From Larus michahellis (taxonomy: Eukaryota > Chordata > Aves > Charadriiformes > Laridae), in NCBI RefSeq assembly GCF_964199755.1, contig NC_133913.1:8410201-8474200 (forward strand): a DNA stretch of 64,000 bases, written 5' to 3'. The position numbers and the translations under genes were made by a program. The notes beneath the pieces are model-generated. The model worked only from the letters and a program-made list of their open reading frames with translations, searched no databases and was not told the DNA's origin. Positions 21,901 to 34,499 of this stretch are shown here, piece by piece. How positions within the stretch are numbered: position 1 is the first letter of the stretch; every line of letters begins with the position of its first letter.

Positions 21901-24900
21901 CCTACCACAAGGCTCCTACTGCTGTCAGAGGAGACGTAGGCAGCTTCACCCCCTGTCTCCTTGGCCAGGGCCATAGCCAGGGCAGCGCTGTCCTCAGAGA
22001 AGCAGAAGGAGAAACACCTATGGGGGAAGCAGGGAAAGGTGTCAGAAATGAGAGCCAGAGGTGGGCGCAAGGATGTGGAGTAGAGCTGGAGGACACAGGC
22101 TGGAGTTAAAGCTGGAAGAACAAAGTTGGGTTGCAGAACAAGGGGGCAGGAGGAAGAGCAGGGAGTGAGGGCCTGGGGTTGGAGCTGGGGTTAGACAGGG
22201 AGCTGGCAGAGGAGAGCTGGGACTTGGGGCAGAGCTGGGGTGAGTCTAGTGGGGCTGAGAGAGAGCTTAGGGACACATCAGGGTGTACAAGCCCTGTGCC
22301 TCAGTCTCCCTGCTCACTCTGTGAAAGGTGCCTTGGTTGTGGGAGTAGTACGCAAAGACTGCCACATGGGAGCTTGGCACTGGAGAGCTGTGCTGGGTGG
22401 GAAGGGTCTTTGGGACACTGGAGGCACCCAAGGACTGGGACAGGCACTAGTGAACAGGGACCCTCATCAGGGATCATAGAATCATTTAGGTTGGAAAAGA
22501 CCCTTGGGATCATCGAGTCCAACCATCAACTCCACTCTACAAAGTTCTCCCCTACATCATATCCCTTAACACCACATCTAAACGAGTCTTAAACACATTC
22601 GGGGATGGTGACTCCACCACCTCCCTGGGCAGCCTATTCCAATGTCTGACCACTCTCTCTGTGAAGAATTTTTTCCTAATGTCCAGTCTAAACCTACCCT
22701 GTTGCAGCTTGAAGCCATTCCCTCTTGTTCTATCGCTAATTACCTGTGAGAAGAGACCAGCACTAACCTCTCGACAATGTCCTTTCAAGTAGTTGTAGAG
22801 AGCGATGAGGTCTACCCTCAGCCTCCTCTTCCTCAAACTAAACAGTCCCAGCTCCTTCAATCTCTCCTCATTAGATTTATTCTCCAGGCCCTTCACCAGC
22901 TTCGTTGCCCTCCTCTGCACTCGCTCCAGCACCTCGATATCTCTCTCATATTGAGGTGCCCAGAACCGGACACATTACTCAACGTGTGGCCTCACCAATG
23001 CTGAGTACAGGGGGACAATCACCTCCCTACTTCTGCTGGTCACGAAGCATGGAAGGGATGGAAATGACTGGGCAAGCAAAGGATGACTGGAGGACTGGGG
23101 AGCGAGTCTCCATTACCGGTGGCTGTTGCGGTGACGGCAGACCTCAGCTGCAATGGCTTCCACATCAGGGGGTAGCCCAGCCATAAAGATGAAGAGCTGA
23201 GAGACAGGGGACATGAGTGGTGGGGGTCTGGCACAGTGACCCCCAAATGGGGAGAGCAGGCCCCTGAAATGGAGAGAGGGGTCCAGCAGAGAGACCCTCT
23301 GTAGAGAGAGTACCCTAGGGAGAGATATCCACTCAGGGGCAGAAACCCCCAAAGATACAGACCCACCTCTCCATTCCCCCCTCCCCGACCCACAGTACCA
23401 TCCTTGTTCCCTTGTGACCACCGTGTACTTTGGGTGGTTCCTTCCACCCACACTCCTGTGTCCTCTCTCTCTCCCCTTGGACACCTGTCCCTCCACCCCT
23501 CCATGCCCCTGTACCCAGACCTGTCGTGGATGGCGGTGGGGACGAGGGGTATTGTAGACTGAGCGGAGGGTTTCCAGCAGATTGGAGTCACCCAGACTGG
23601 AGCCGGTGGAGGGGATGCGCCGCATGGCCTCGGTCAGGTTGTCCTGAGTATATTCGACACTTTGCCTGCAGGGGACAGAGCATGTTTGGAGAGCACATTG
23701 CTCTGTGCTGGCCCTAGTGCTCCTGAGACCCTGTCCCATAGCACTTCCCACAGCTATGCCCTAAGGTCCTCTGCAAGTCCCCGCCCCGTAGTAGTTCTTC
23801 CAGAGACCTGGCTTCGTAGTTCCTACAAGTCTCTTCTCAGCAGAAGCCCAAGAGGTGCTGTCCCATAATGCCACAAAGAGGACAACCCCAGAATCCAGCC
23901 CTGCCCTCCCGCAGCTAGTCGAGCCCTCCTGCACCCAGCCTTGCCTTATACCATCCAGCATCAGAACATGCACCCGTGCCCTCCAGCATCTAACCCTTCC
24001 TCATAGCACCCATTCCAGCACCTGACCATGCCCCACAGTATCCAGCCCTACCCACAGCACCCAATCCAGCACCATAGCACCCAGCCTGTGCCATGTTTGC
24101 TTACGAGTAGATGCCCACAGAGGTTTCTTCATAGCAGTAGATGTTGAAGTAGCAGCCCAGGGGCAGGCTTTTGAGAAGGAAGAGCAGGGAGTCCTGTGGA
24201 AAGACACAGCAGGCAGGTCTTGGGAGGCACTTGTAAGGAGTACAGGTGCCTTGGCCCATAGCCTGGTCCTCTTAAAGCCTCTGGTCTCTCCTGGGTGACC
24301 CAAGCCAGTGCCCTGAACTCTGCTGGTCACACAAGTTATTTCAGGCCCTTTTCAGGCCCCACCAATCCCCCCTCATGCCTCTGTCCCTGCATAAACACCT
24401 GCCCTGGCCCGCTCCCCCTCAGCCTGCTCCTCCACCCCATCCTGGTCCCTGCTCTGAGGAGGTACCTGTGCATGCTCGAGGAATGTGGTGTTCAGGAGGA
24501 AGATGAACTCTCCAGACTGGCGCTGCCCAGGCACTGCCTCAGGGATGCTGGGTGCCAGCGTCACCAACACCATGGGGTCACCAAGGAGGGAGCCTGGAGG
24601 AGGCATGGGGTGGGATGAAGGCTAGATAAGGACCTCCCTCCTCCTTCTGGTACTGATTCTCATTGTGCTTTGGGCTTCCACCATCCCAGAGCCTGTGGTG
24701 CCCTACACTGGTACCTCAATACCCTACTGCACTGTCCACCAATTGCACAGCCCAGTGCCTCATGTATTCCAATCCAGTGTCTCCAATACAGCTACCCAGT
24801 GAGACCTAACATAGAACCTCACATGTGCATCCTGCTATAGCTGATAGCTCACCACAGTGTCCCCAGCACCCCACCCTGGAGCACCAGGACCCAAACTATG

Positions 24901-26369
24901 CCATCTGAATGCCTACTATTCCCATCCCAGTGTCCAACGATACCTCGCCTCCTAGTGTCACCCTGTGCCCCAGTGCCTGCTGCAACCCAGAGGTGCCTCC
25001 ATGTTTCCTCCCCAGCTGTACTCACCTGGAGGGGCCTCAGGGTCTCCCTTCTCCACCACAGCACTGACTGCAGTGGGGTCTCCATAATATACCAGCAGCT
25101 CCAAATCATGATGACATTGGGGGCTGCCAGCCAGTGAGACCTGAAGAAGGGGTGCCTGGTAATACACAGGAGGAGGGGACCAGAGCCAGCATTTGGCCGG
25201 GAGCACAGGCCCTGACACCAGTGCATCCCCTTTTTCTCAGTGAAGACACCCTTCCCCAGCTCCCCCTGGGATCCTGGCACGCAGGAGGACATACCTGTGC
25301 AGTGCTGTGGTCCTGGGCAGTGTAGATCAAAGGGGTGAGGGCAAAGTTGGCCTGGACATCGACCACTCCACGGGGTGACTGTAGGCTAGCGGTGAGCAGC
25401 AGGCTGTAGTGCAGCTTGCTAGTGCGACAATTCCAGACTGCAAGGAGAAACATGGCCCGGGGTAGCACAAAGGCTCTCCCTGTGCGGGTGCGCGCAGCAG
25501 GATTTTGCACCCCTATTTAGGACATGTGGAGAGAATTGGGGGCTGTCAATAAGGTGTATGGAGGGGTCCAAGAGTCTGTTTATGGGAAATGTGTGTGGGA
25601 GGTGTGGATCCCCACATGGGGCACAAGGAAGAATATGTGAATCTGTTCAGGGGCTGCATGGGGAACCAATATGGGTCCCCCTGTGGGTGCCAAGGGAAGT
25701 TGCATCAAGTCTGTTCATAAAGTACACGGGGACCCTGTGATCCTTCTGTGGGGTGTGTGACTGGGAGGGCAGGTTCCTTGTGGGGTCACTCACCATAGAG
25801 TGTTCCGTAGGGATTCAGTGTGGGTGACAGCACAAAACGGGCTGCTCCATCTGGCTCCCGTGGCAGCTCTTGGACGTAGCGCAAGGTCACGACCACCTCC
25901 CTGCCAGGGGACAGGGTGCCCAGGAAGCAGGCAAATGCCTCGCCTGGATACTCAGACTGATCCCGAAGGTATTCCAGATTCTCCCAGCCCCCTGTAGCCT
26001 CGTGCGGCTGCTGGACCTGGGAGGGACAGGGAGGGACAGAAAGCTGATCACCAGGCAGGCCATGGGCTGCTCATCCCATGCCCCTGTGGTGGTTCGCCCA
26101 TTCATCCCTGGATGCTGGTACCTCATCTTGCAGCACAGCGTGGACCTTGGCATCCTCACTGCGGGCCTGGAAGGAGTAGATGGCCATGTGAGGGCCCAGG
26201 GGGAAGACGAAGAGGACTTCCGTGGAGGTCTGACTCTTATTCTGGTAGATAAGTTCGGCAGCCACATCAGCCACATAATCCTGGATAGCAACATCTACAA
26301 CAGCACTGCACAGAGATACTGGGTACAGGGGTACGCGGAGCCACTTCCCCAGGAAAAAGGATCCTGTTG
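18913..26369 (-). CDS. VWA5A: VWA5A-like gene (VIT + VWA domains), 16 coding exons found
   Basis: Exons on the minus strand: 26369-26122, 26016-25794, 25437-25295, 25140-25026, 24593-24466, 24193-24105, 23665-23521, 23196-23117, 22017-21906, 21572-21408, 21283-21180, 20825-20644, 20464-20340, 19717-19532, 19323-19197, 18992-18913. All have GT-AG borders and phases agree throughout (about 750 residues; human VWA5A is 786). The stop TGA is at 18915-18913. It starts with a VIT domain ([37 protein letters not shown]), then [24 protein letters not shown] domain follows ([26 protein letters not shown]), then a tail with [21 protein letters not shown] and SVKPSVFRL. The three VWA metal-site motifs are all replaced (N-T-T for DxSxS; GDSN for GGTE; MAGL for TDGE). 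The first exon and ATG are not identified; the frame is open upstream to 26415. Family members are intracellular proteins of unclear function, human VWA5A being a proposed tumour suppressor. Confidence 0.9.
21297..21392. repeat. Imperfect minisatellite, GTTACTGG-type unit
   Basis: Degenerate tandem copies built around GTTACTGGGG / GCTACTGGAGG lie in the short intron between the VWA5A-like exons at 21572-21408 and 21283-21180. Unit length varies (about 13-16 bp). Confidence 0.6.
22472..23043 (-). mobile_element. CR1: CR1 LINE 3' fragment in an intron
   Basis: Minus-strand CR1 ORF2 C-terminus, open for 126 codons: [69 protein letters not shown], then the 3' untranslated block ending near 22472 in the CATAGAATCAT tail complement. 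The well-preserved frame suggests a fairly young insertion. It lies in the VWA5A-like intron between exons 23196-23117 and 22017-21906, in the same orientation as the gene. Confidence 0.92.
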
Positions 26370-27074
26370 CTGTTGGGAGAGATGCAACCTGTCCATCAGC
26401 ACACATGAATGACACAAGGAGGTGATTGGGGCTGCTTCAACTATGTGGCTGTTCCCACTCTGAAAACCAAGACTAGGTGACCAACATTACTGAGGGTCTA
26501 TTGTGAGCCTACCAGCAAACAGTGTCTGCCCTCCACTCCCCTTTTTCCCTTTTTCCCCATATCTCTGGTCCCCACCCATTTCCTGTAGAGTTCTTGACCA
26601 TTCTCATCCTTGTTTCATCCTATAGCTGCCTACAGTCCTCCTTTTTTTGTCCCCCCTTGGGAGCATTCCCATCACCAAAATGTCCCTCAGCTGTCCGATC
26701 CCCAGCTCACTGTCATGGGCGTAGGATTTTCCTAGAAGTCCAAAGCTCTGATGCCACATTTCTGGAGACCTGCAGACAAGAAGGTTCTTCTGTAAGAGGA
26801 GAGATCCACAGAAACCATGTCAGCCCCTCATTGGTGAAGATTCCTTGTCATTTCCTGTCCTACACACGTAGCTGGAAGCCCCAACCCACCATGTATAGCC
26901 AAAGCAAACCCAGGGGTCCAGAATCCCTGTTCATGAGCACTGGGTTGTCACCAGGAGTATCTCTGCATTGAAGAGGTCTGGACTCCACCCCCAGCATGGG
27001 AGAATCTTGAAGAGAACTAAGGAATAGCAAGGGAAGACAGAGGGAAGAAGGTGTGAAAGCAAGAGTGCATGGAT
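26370..27074. other. Upstream or first-intron region of VWA5A-like gene
   Basis: No exon could be identified with certainty. The reading frame of the first mapped exon stays open to 26415, and an in-frame ATG lies at 26406-26404. However, the splice acceptor at 26371-26370 suggests that the start codon is in an unmapped exon farther upstream. Confidence 0.4.
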
Positions 27075-27150
27075 GGAAGGAAGGAAGGAAGGAAGGAAGG
27101 AAGGAAGGAAGGAAGGAAGGAAGGAAGGAAGGAAGGAAGGAAGGAAGGAA
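27075..27150 (+). repeat. (GGAA)n microsatellite, 19 units
   Basis: Uninterrupted GGAA repeats over 76 bp, flanked by GGAT and GGGA variants. It lies between the VWA5A-like first mapped exon and the CpG island. GGAA is the core of ETS-factor sites, so it could influence expression, but it may be inert. Confidence 0.97.
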
Positions 27151-28059
27151 GGGAGGGACTGAATTGGGATGAACAATACATGGCTCTCCATCCATGGCTG
27201 GACGGACAGACTGGCAGACAAGGTCCATTTTGGGAAAGATGGATGGGCAGAGAGACATCAGAATTTTTGTTGAAATGGATAGATGGAGAGGCAGAGGGGT
27301 CCGTTTCAGAAGAGATGAGCAGGTACCCATCACTAACAGTATTGTGTCAATGTAGCTGCACAGGAGACCGCACACATGAGGATATGTTGATGGAGTAGCT
27401 TGTGAGGGCAGGTTGAAAGTCTAGGTAATAAGAGGAACATGATGGAGAGAGAAATGAGGCCAGGACATGATTGCAGAGCAAATCCCAGAAAGGCATGAGG
27501 GGGAGGGTGTAGTTCAAGTCATATCTGGCTGTCTTCCAGCCAAGTGCCAGGAGGTGAAAGGGACCACCCTCCACTCCAGACCCATCCACATAGATCTCTC
27601 TGGTTCAGACGCATTTGCCTCAATTTCCCCCCTTCTCACTCTGGGGTGACAGGGTGGGGAGCACCAGAAAAATCCCCACCCCACCATTGTGCTGACAGGG
27701 TGGTCAGACAGAGCAACTAGGGTGTACGTCCTTGGGGGAGTAGGGGTGAGGGATGGAGAGAGGGATGGATTGAATAGGAGCGAGCTCTCCTCAGCGCACA
27801 GGGACAATGAACAGAGAATAAGGCCAGAATAACAAAACGAAGCACAAACAAGCAGACACTCACCAGAATCAAGGCCAGAGTCAGCAGGGACGGACTGACG
27901 ATCAGACGGATGGAGGGAGAGATGGAAGAGGAAGGGGGAGAGAGGGTAAGGGGCAGACGAACGAGATATGGGAACAGAGGGGGGAGGGCTGCAGAGACAG
28001 AGAGAGATGCTCGGTCTGGCAGGAAGATGCAGGGCTACGCAAGGAGGAGGGATGGCTGT

Positions 28060-28430
28060 GATGGAGAGAGAGGTGGAGGGGCAGGCGGACAGACAGACGT
28101 CCGGGAAGGCGGGGAGGCAGGGGCAGGGGGGCGGAGACACTGGGATCGGCACTGGGATCGCTGCAAACCTCCTCCCCGGCACCGGGGCGACTGGTTCCCT
28201 TGGGGGCTGTGGGGGCAGCGGACACCGCCGGGAGGCTGTGGGATGGAGAGGGGACAGCCCCGGTGGAGGGAATCTGACCGGGGTCCCTGGACCCCTCACT
28301 CCGCCTCGGAAGCCAAAGTGGCGAGTGGGCGGGAGCGCGGCAAGAGCTGCTGCAGCGGCGGGAGCACCCGCGCCCCCGCCCCGCCCGCGCCCGAGCGCAG
28401 GATGCTCCGGGCACAGCCGAGGAAGGGGCT
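28060..28430. promoter_or_regulatory. VWA5A: CpG island, candidate promoter of the VWA5A-like gene
   Basis: G+C-rich and dense in CG dinucleotides, especially 28320-28410, which has many CGCGG, CCCGC and CCGCCCGC motifs including Sp1-like GGGCGGG. Surrounding DNA is CG-poor. It sits 1.7-2 kb upstream of the first mapped VWA5A-like coding exon on the minus strand, the right place for its transcription start and an untranslated first exon. Overlapping long open frames on both strands are composition artefacts. Promoter role is inferred. Confidence 0.55.
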
Positions 28431-28974
28431 GCAGAGGCCCCTGCAGGCCTGCTCCTGGCCAAAGGGGCTCTGCCCAGCCCTTCCGCTCTGCCCTCACACC
28501 CGGTGCAATGGGCCGCAGCTGCCAAGGGGGCTCTGCAACCAGGGCGGTGTCTTCTGGGTGGCTGAGGAGGTGGCACTCGTCCCACCAGGAACCTGTCCCC
28601 TTGCCAGGCCTGCAGCACCGACTGCAGATTTGGAGACTGGGCTCAGGGCCATACGCTGAATAATGCTAGGCCGTTAATTGGGCGGTCGATTGCAAAGAAG
28701 CAAACCCAACATACTGGCCAGCTGAGGAATGGGGAGAGTTTGCACACCAGCTCAGGCTTATATACCTACTTTTGACATGGGTGTGTCCTCTCATCTGCTG
28801 TATCGGGAAGCTCCATCTCCATTCTCCGTGCAGGAGCCAGCCCCATGCACATGCCTCCCTGGCAGCCAGCCCCTGGTTGAGACAACCCACCTCATCGGGG
28901 CACCAAGACACTCGAAGGGCCAAATTGCACTGGACTTCAGATGTGTTGCTCCCAGAGCACATCCTGGCTGTTTC

Positions 28975-29485
28975 TCACTGGGAGAGTGCAGTAAGATGAA
29001 AAACTTGTGGGCTGAGATAAAGACAGTTTAATAAAGCAAAAGGAAAGGTTGTACACAGAAGCAAAGGAAAAAAAAGGAAAAAAATATTTATTCTCTCCTT
29101 CCTATCAGCAGGCGATGTCCAGCCCCTTCCCGGGAAGCAGGAGCTCAGTACACATACTGGTTTCTTCGGAAGACAAACAACGTCATAACGAATGCGCCCC
29201 TTTCCTCCTCCTTTGTCTTAGGTTTGATTGCTTAGCATGATGTCATACAGCATAGAATATCTCTTTGGTCAGACTGGGTCAGCTGTCCTGGCTAATGTCC
29301 TCTCCCAACCCACCCCCAGCCTACTGGCCTTTGGGGACGGAGGGGTAGGGCGTGGGACATTCAGCCTTGATGCTGTGCGAGCACTGCTCAGCAGTAGCCA
29401 GAACACTGGTGTGTTATCAACACAGTTCTAGCTACAAAGCACAGCATTGTGAGGGCTGCTGTGGGGAAAGTTAACTCCGTCCCTT
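28975..29485 (-). mobile_element. LTR fossil (avian ERV type), solo-like
   Basis: Inverse orientation of the same LTR group as 1915-2454. Reading along the plus strand it shows AACTTGTGGGCTGAGATAAA, GACAGTTTAATAAA, then GATGTCATACAGCATAGAAT, TCTTTGGTCAGACTGGGTCA and GTGTGTTATCAACACAG, ending near GTTAACTCCGTCCC. No internal region adjoins it. Ends approximate, no target duplication confirmed. An old copy. Confidence 0.7.
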
Positions 29486-32214
29486 CTATTGCTACATTAG
29501 TTGTAAAAGGATGAACAAGGAACATGCAGGAAACTGTTTCAACAGTTATGACGTGCAAAGGCAACCAGCAGTGTCTGGGTTTGCAAGACTTCCTGCGTTA
29601 CTGATGGAGAACTGCAGAGGGAGCCAAATAATGAGATTTTGTTCCTATTGTCTGTGGTTATAGTCCCTGAAACAAGCAAGCTGGAGAGTCTCACCACAAC
29701 ACAGAGGGAATTTGTGGATTAGCCCAAGAGTGAATGAAGTTTGCCTTCTTGTGGACGGTTGGAACTTGGAATTCAGGAATGGAGTGAAAACTTATGTGAT
29801 TCACACCCTGGTTGCACCCTGTGCATCTAGAGGGACTCTGTCAGTCACAGTACATGTGAAAAATAATAATGCTGCAAATCTAGACATGTAGCGGAGAAAA
29901 AGGTGCCTGATGAGTATAGTGGCAAGGGATGTCTCCAGGACATGTGGAAAGAGTTGTCTTCTGGAGGTGTTTCTCTCTCTCCAGGACTCCAGCTAGAGCA
30001 AACATGACTATTTCAGACTTGATATATCATCTTTGTTGTACTATAGATCGAAAAGATAGTTCTTGGGCCAGTTCTTGTAGTCTAGTTGTGACTATTACAG
30101 CAGCGAAGATGGAATGAACTCCTTTTGGCTTCTGGAATTTATGCCCATCTTTGGGTTGCCAAATACAGCTGTACAGAGGTCAGTTCATCTGTCCAAACAT
30201 TTGAGGTGCCCTGGGGTACCTGGACATTCTCATCAGGCCACTAAATATGATGTAGAAACTATAAGAAAACCACACTCTTCTGAGTATGCAGTTGGATGCC
30301 AGGTGGGGTACTCCAGGGAATCTCAAACTATTTGCAAGCCCATATTCTGCCTTTGTTGTGATGTAGACTTGAGGTTTCACTCCAAAGAAGTGAACAAGTG
30401 CTCATTCAGTGATGGTGACAGCATGAGTGTTCTCCGTGAGTTGCAGGGAGCAAAACTTGGGAAGCAGAGGGCAGTACCAAAGGATCATTTGGTCAGTCTC
30501 TTTTATCTCCATTGTAACAAGGAGGTAATGAACATTGCTGGAATTTGTTCTTACACCATAAAGTAGACTGTTGTAGGTCCTTACTTGGAGCATTATCAGA
30601 GCTCTGGCAAGAGGTAGTGGGATACACGACATCAAGAAAAGCCATTAAGCCCATGGTTTTGATCTCACAGAGCAGAGAAAGAGATGTTCAAGGTCAAATG
30701 TAACAGAGGATGGGGGCTGCGGTGCAACATTTAAGACTGCAGGTGTTTGAATCCAGAGATGGCTCAGATCGAGGTGGAAGGAGGGAGCTGTGAGTTAGGG
30801 TGGCTTGTGGTTCATGAATGTGTCAGCAGTGTGTGTTGCAGTCACAGTGTCTTGGCTGATCGTTATAACGGAAGCCTGGGGAGCAGAACCCCTGCATCTG
30901 CCAGTGTTTCAGAAGGGCAGGTTTGGAGAGGTGGGTCCACGGCCATTTCCTTTCCACGTGCCGTGTGTGGAGATTGCTGACTGAGAGGACCACCTTCCCG
31001 GCACCTGGGGATTGCCGTTTGACTTCTGTAAGGGAAGTTTGATACAGGAGATGTCTATGGCTTTCTGTGCTGCCTGTAATCAAAGTCTGTGAGTTTCTGC
31101 TGAGTCCTGGTGGGAGCACATTGTCCAATTACGTTTCTGGTCTCGCATCTCACACTGGGCTCCATTAAACTCCAAGTAACTTTTCCTTCTGCTTCTGCCT
31201 GTCATTTCTTCAAGGCAGCTTGCCAGATTTTGCCACAGCTACAAAGTAACAGGGAGGCAGCACCACATTCCTCACGGGGCTCATTAAAATGCTGACAGAC
31301 ATAATGAGCTCTGCGTGTGGTTTTCTGCCACTCCCCATAGAGTTGCAAGCATCCTGTAGCTGATCAGGGGCCTCTCAGATGTGTTTCAATGAATAAGTAC
31401 AGTATAATTTTCATTTGTCATTTGTTTTAATTATGCATGACAAGAAGAATAGAAATGAAGGTGTTTTGAAAGGAAATTAGCCCCGCTTATATCCTGGAGG
31501 GAATAAGGCAGAGAGAGGAAAAGTATCTTTGTCGCCAAGCAACAAGTGGCCATAGTCAAACTTTGATTCATGTGCTGGGAATAAGATAGTTCTTATTACA
31601 GTCTATTCTCTTGTCACCGCAGCCCACAGCAGGGTCAAAGGCTCTCCTTGCAAAGCCTTTGCCTGCTCTAATTAGCACTGTCTTTACCTGGTACTAACTA
31701 TGCACAGAAACAGGAGGAATGTTCGTCACCACTGCAAAACAATTTCAAGGTCTTTTTTGATGAAAGAAAGAAAAAAATCTCTATTAAAGAAAGTGATATC
31801 TTTTACTCTGGTCCCACTGACCTCCAGTTTCCTCAGGACATGAACCCTGAAAATAGCTGGCTCAATGGAGAGAGGGACAGGTGATAGAAATTTTCAGGGG
31901 CAATTAGACTACGGAATGTTTAAACAATGGGATGAACAGGAATAAATTCAGGAAAACTGCATGCTCATGCAGAAGAGAATGCCATTGGCTTGCCAGATAA
32001 TTTAGCAGATGGACAGGACAACTGAGTATCGACTTGATTGACTGCTTCAGGAATTACAGCGTTAGTGAGGTAGAGCTATGGACAGGAGCATTCTCTTAGG
32101 ATGGCTTTTCTTCTCCAAAGTTAACACCATTTTTCAACATTTCCATGTCGGGAACACGGGAAGTTACAACAAAGACATTTCAAATGTGAAGAATGGACTC
32201 AGCTGAAATAGAGG
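29486..32214. other. Intergenic, nothing recognised
   Basis: Contains the geometric centre of the inverted repeat (31710). I see no gene, RNA or repeat that I can name. Open frames are short and unsupported. Confidence 0.5.
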
Positions 32215-32385
32215 GATACCCAGGAAAGTTGTGGATGCCCCATCCCTGGAGGTGTTCAAGGCCAGGTTGGACGGGGCTTTGAGTAACCTGGTCTAGTGGG
32301 AGGTGACCCTATCCAGGGCAGGGGGTTGGAACTAGATGATCTTCAATGTCCCTTCCAACCCAAACCATTCTGTGATTCTGTGATT
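32215..32385 (+). mobile_element. CR1: CR1 LINE 3' end
   Basis: Plus-strand CR1 tail with GATGCCCCATCCCTGGAGG, TGTTCAAGGCCAGGTTGGA, GGTTGGAACTAGATGATCTT and CCCTTCCAACCCAAACCATT, ending in TTCTGTGATTCTGTGATT. Confidence 0.9.
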
Positions 32386-34499
32386 TTTTTGGAAATGGTA
32401 AACTAATTGTTGGAACTGTTCATTTAAAATTCTTATACTATTTATAGCCAAACAAAAGCAAACGAATAGCAAAACAAGACAAAAATATAATCATGAGATA
32501 ATCAATCTATAATCAAACTATAATCAATAGACAGATGGGAAAGAGGCAAATATCAACACTTCTTACAGTTAAAAATGTATGGATCATAAAAAAATCTTTT
32601 GGTGTAGTGAAGTAGTATTTCCTTCTAAAGTTTATTGCTTGTTTCTTGCTTTTATTATTAAGGCATTCATAACGTTTTGCTTTTGGGTGTCAGTACTTAT
32701 TCCAGGGATGGACTAAAGTAGCTTTCTTCTCCAAGCCTTGCATGTTCTGACTTTTCTAGAAAAGTGCACAAGACTCCAGTTGATGTTCTCAGCAGACTGA
32801 CTCTTGAGAGACCCTCCAAAGGCAGCTTGGACTTGAGGGTGTATTTTGAGTGAACGTAGTGGATTGAGCTGAAATCCACCAAAAGCCCTTCTTACAGTAT
32901 TTATTTACATCATAGAAGAGGTTGTTGTAATTTCAGTATAGCTAGTCATTTGCAAAGTCCTGCACCTGGGACAAAATAAGCCCCCTCCAGAGGACAGGCT
33001 GGAGGCCTGGTGAACAAGGTGTTGAATGTGTCTCAGCAGTGTGCACTTCAGATGATGAAGGCAGACTATATATTGTACAAAATAATTAGAAAATAATTTC
33101 TGCAGAATAATTAGAAATCAGAATTATGCTGAAATGTCTCTTGTTAGTTGTTGGGGGAGAACCAGGGAAACTGTATTTTCAATTTTTATGTTTATTCTCT
33201 GGTTTTGTTTTGGACCCGGTGCTCTTTTCTTAGAGCCTACACCGAGCTCTTTGACAGGAACAATGTTTAAACTGCATTTGGGGACCTACAGCATTTTTTG
33301 AAGTTCAGAAAGGGTGGAATTTATGAGATTAGAACTTCAAGGGCAGGACTTACTTCAGTATTAAGATATCTACATCAAGGCATCTATAAGCATATTTCCC
33401 AATAGTCATTGGAGATCCAGCCAGTGCAGCCATCTGAGTTCCAGGCACGGTTTGTCTGACTGGCAGATAGATTTCTACTTAAGAGAGAGCCATCTAGGTT
33501 CTACATGAGGCTTTATTTTTTTTTTCCCTGTTCAAAAATCCTGAACTATTATGAGGGCTATGCGTAGTCACCAAAAAAAACCAGGAGAAAACTTCTATGT
33601 CATGGAGCTGAGGGTTTGCATTGTAGCCCTGAAGGAATTGCTTGAGAGCCATTGCAGGTGGTAGACACTGCAGAGCTTACCTAGGTAGCGTTGGATGACA
33701 GTGTAGAGCAGAAAGAACAAAACCTGTTCCAATCTTATCCATGTTGCCTCTTTGAAAGGGATTCCTGGAGTGATCTACTCTACAAACGTGTTTGTTTCAC
33801 TCCAGATGGAGACAAGTAATTGACAGTCAGTTCCACCCTGTGGACATTCAGAGGACCAGGTGCCAAGAGCAATCAGAAGAGTTATTTGACAGCACTAAAG
33901 AAAATCCATTTCTTTCTGGGAAAGACAAACCCCAGGAGACTTTGTAGGGAAGAATCTATTTTCACCAAAATGGGTACAAAACATATTTTCCTTTCCTAGT
34001 TCTTTTGTTAGGAAAAAGCCTGATGCTTAGTTTTCATTTGCTGATGTCTTTATGCATTCCAAATATCTGCAATTACTTCATACCCAGTGAAGAAGTCTTC
34101 ATTATAGGGGACAGTGTGATTCAGCTGTGTAGTCAGCATGGGCAAGAATTAGGTGAAGATGAGGATATTTAAATCTAGGTGTCCAACTGAAGATGTAAAT
34201 TGGGCATTTAAATCTTCATTATTATCCCTGCAGGTCCAGTTAATGCAGTTACTGGAATTAAACAAGCTATAGTGTCAAAGAATGACAGCATATACTGCTG
34301 TACAAGTTTCTGGAGGCTAGCAAAATATTCTGTAGCCCTAGCACTATATTTTGATTTATTCTTCCAGTCTTGCCTGTACACTAATGGTTACCTAAAAAAT
34401 CAAGTTACCAAGCAAGGTGGGGCTTCTGTCTGACCTCCTGTGGATGTTCTTGGGTGGGATTACTCTTAGCTAACCTGAGGAGAGATTAACGGACCTACA
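32386..34499. other. Intergenic, with a possible small CR1 scrap
   Basis: About 32950-33070 (CAAAGTCCTGCACCTGGG ... CTCAGCAGTGTGCACTT) resembles the CR1 ORF2 segment encoding KVLHLG and MSQQCA-like residues. The remainder is A/T-rich and unassigned. Confidence 0.45.

Noticed and set aside
26860-27375. Frames with long FLPSFLPS or RKEGRKEG runs
   Set aside because: Simple translation of the (GGAA)n microsatellite.
27902-28663. Overlapping 230-330 codon open frames on both strands
   Set aside because: They lie in the CpG-rich island, are open in several frames at once, and are built of R/G/P/A-rich low-information residues; no domain is visible.
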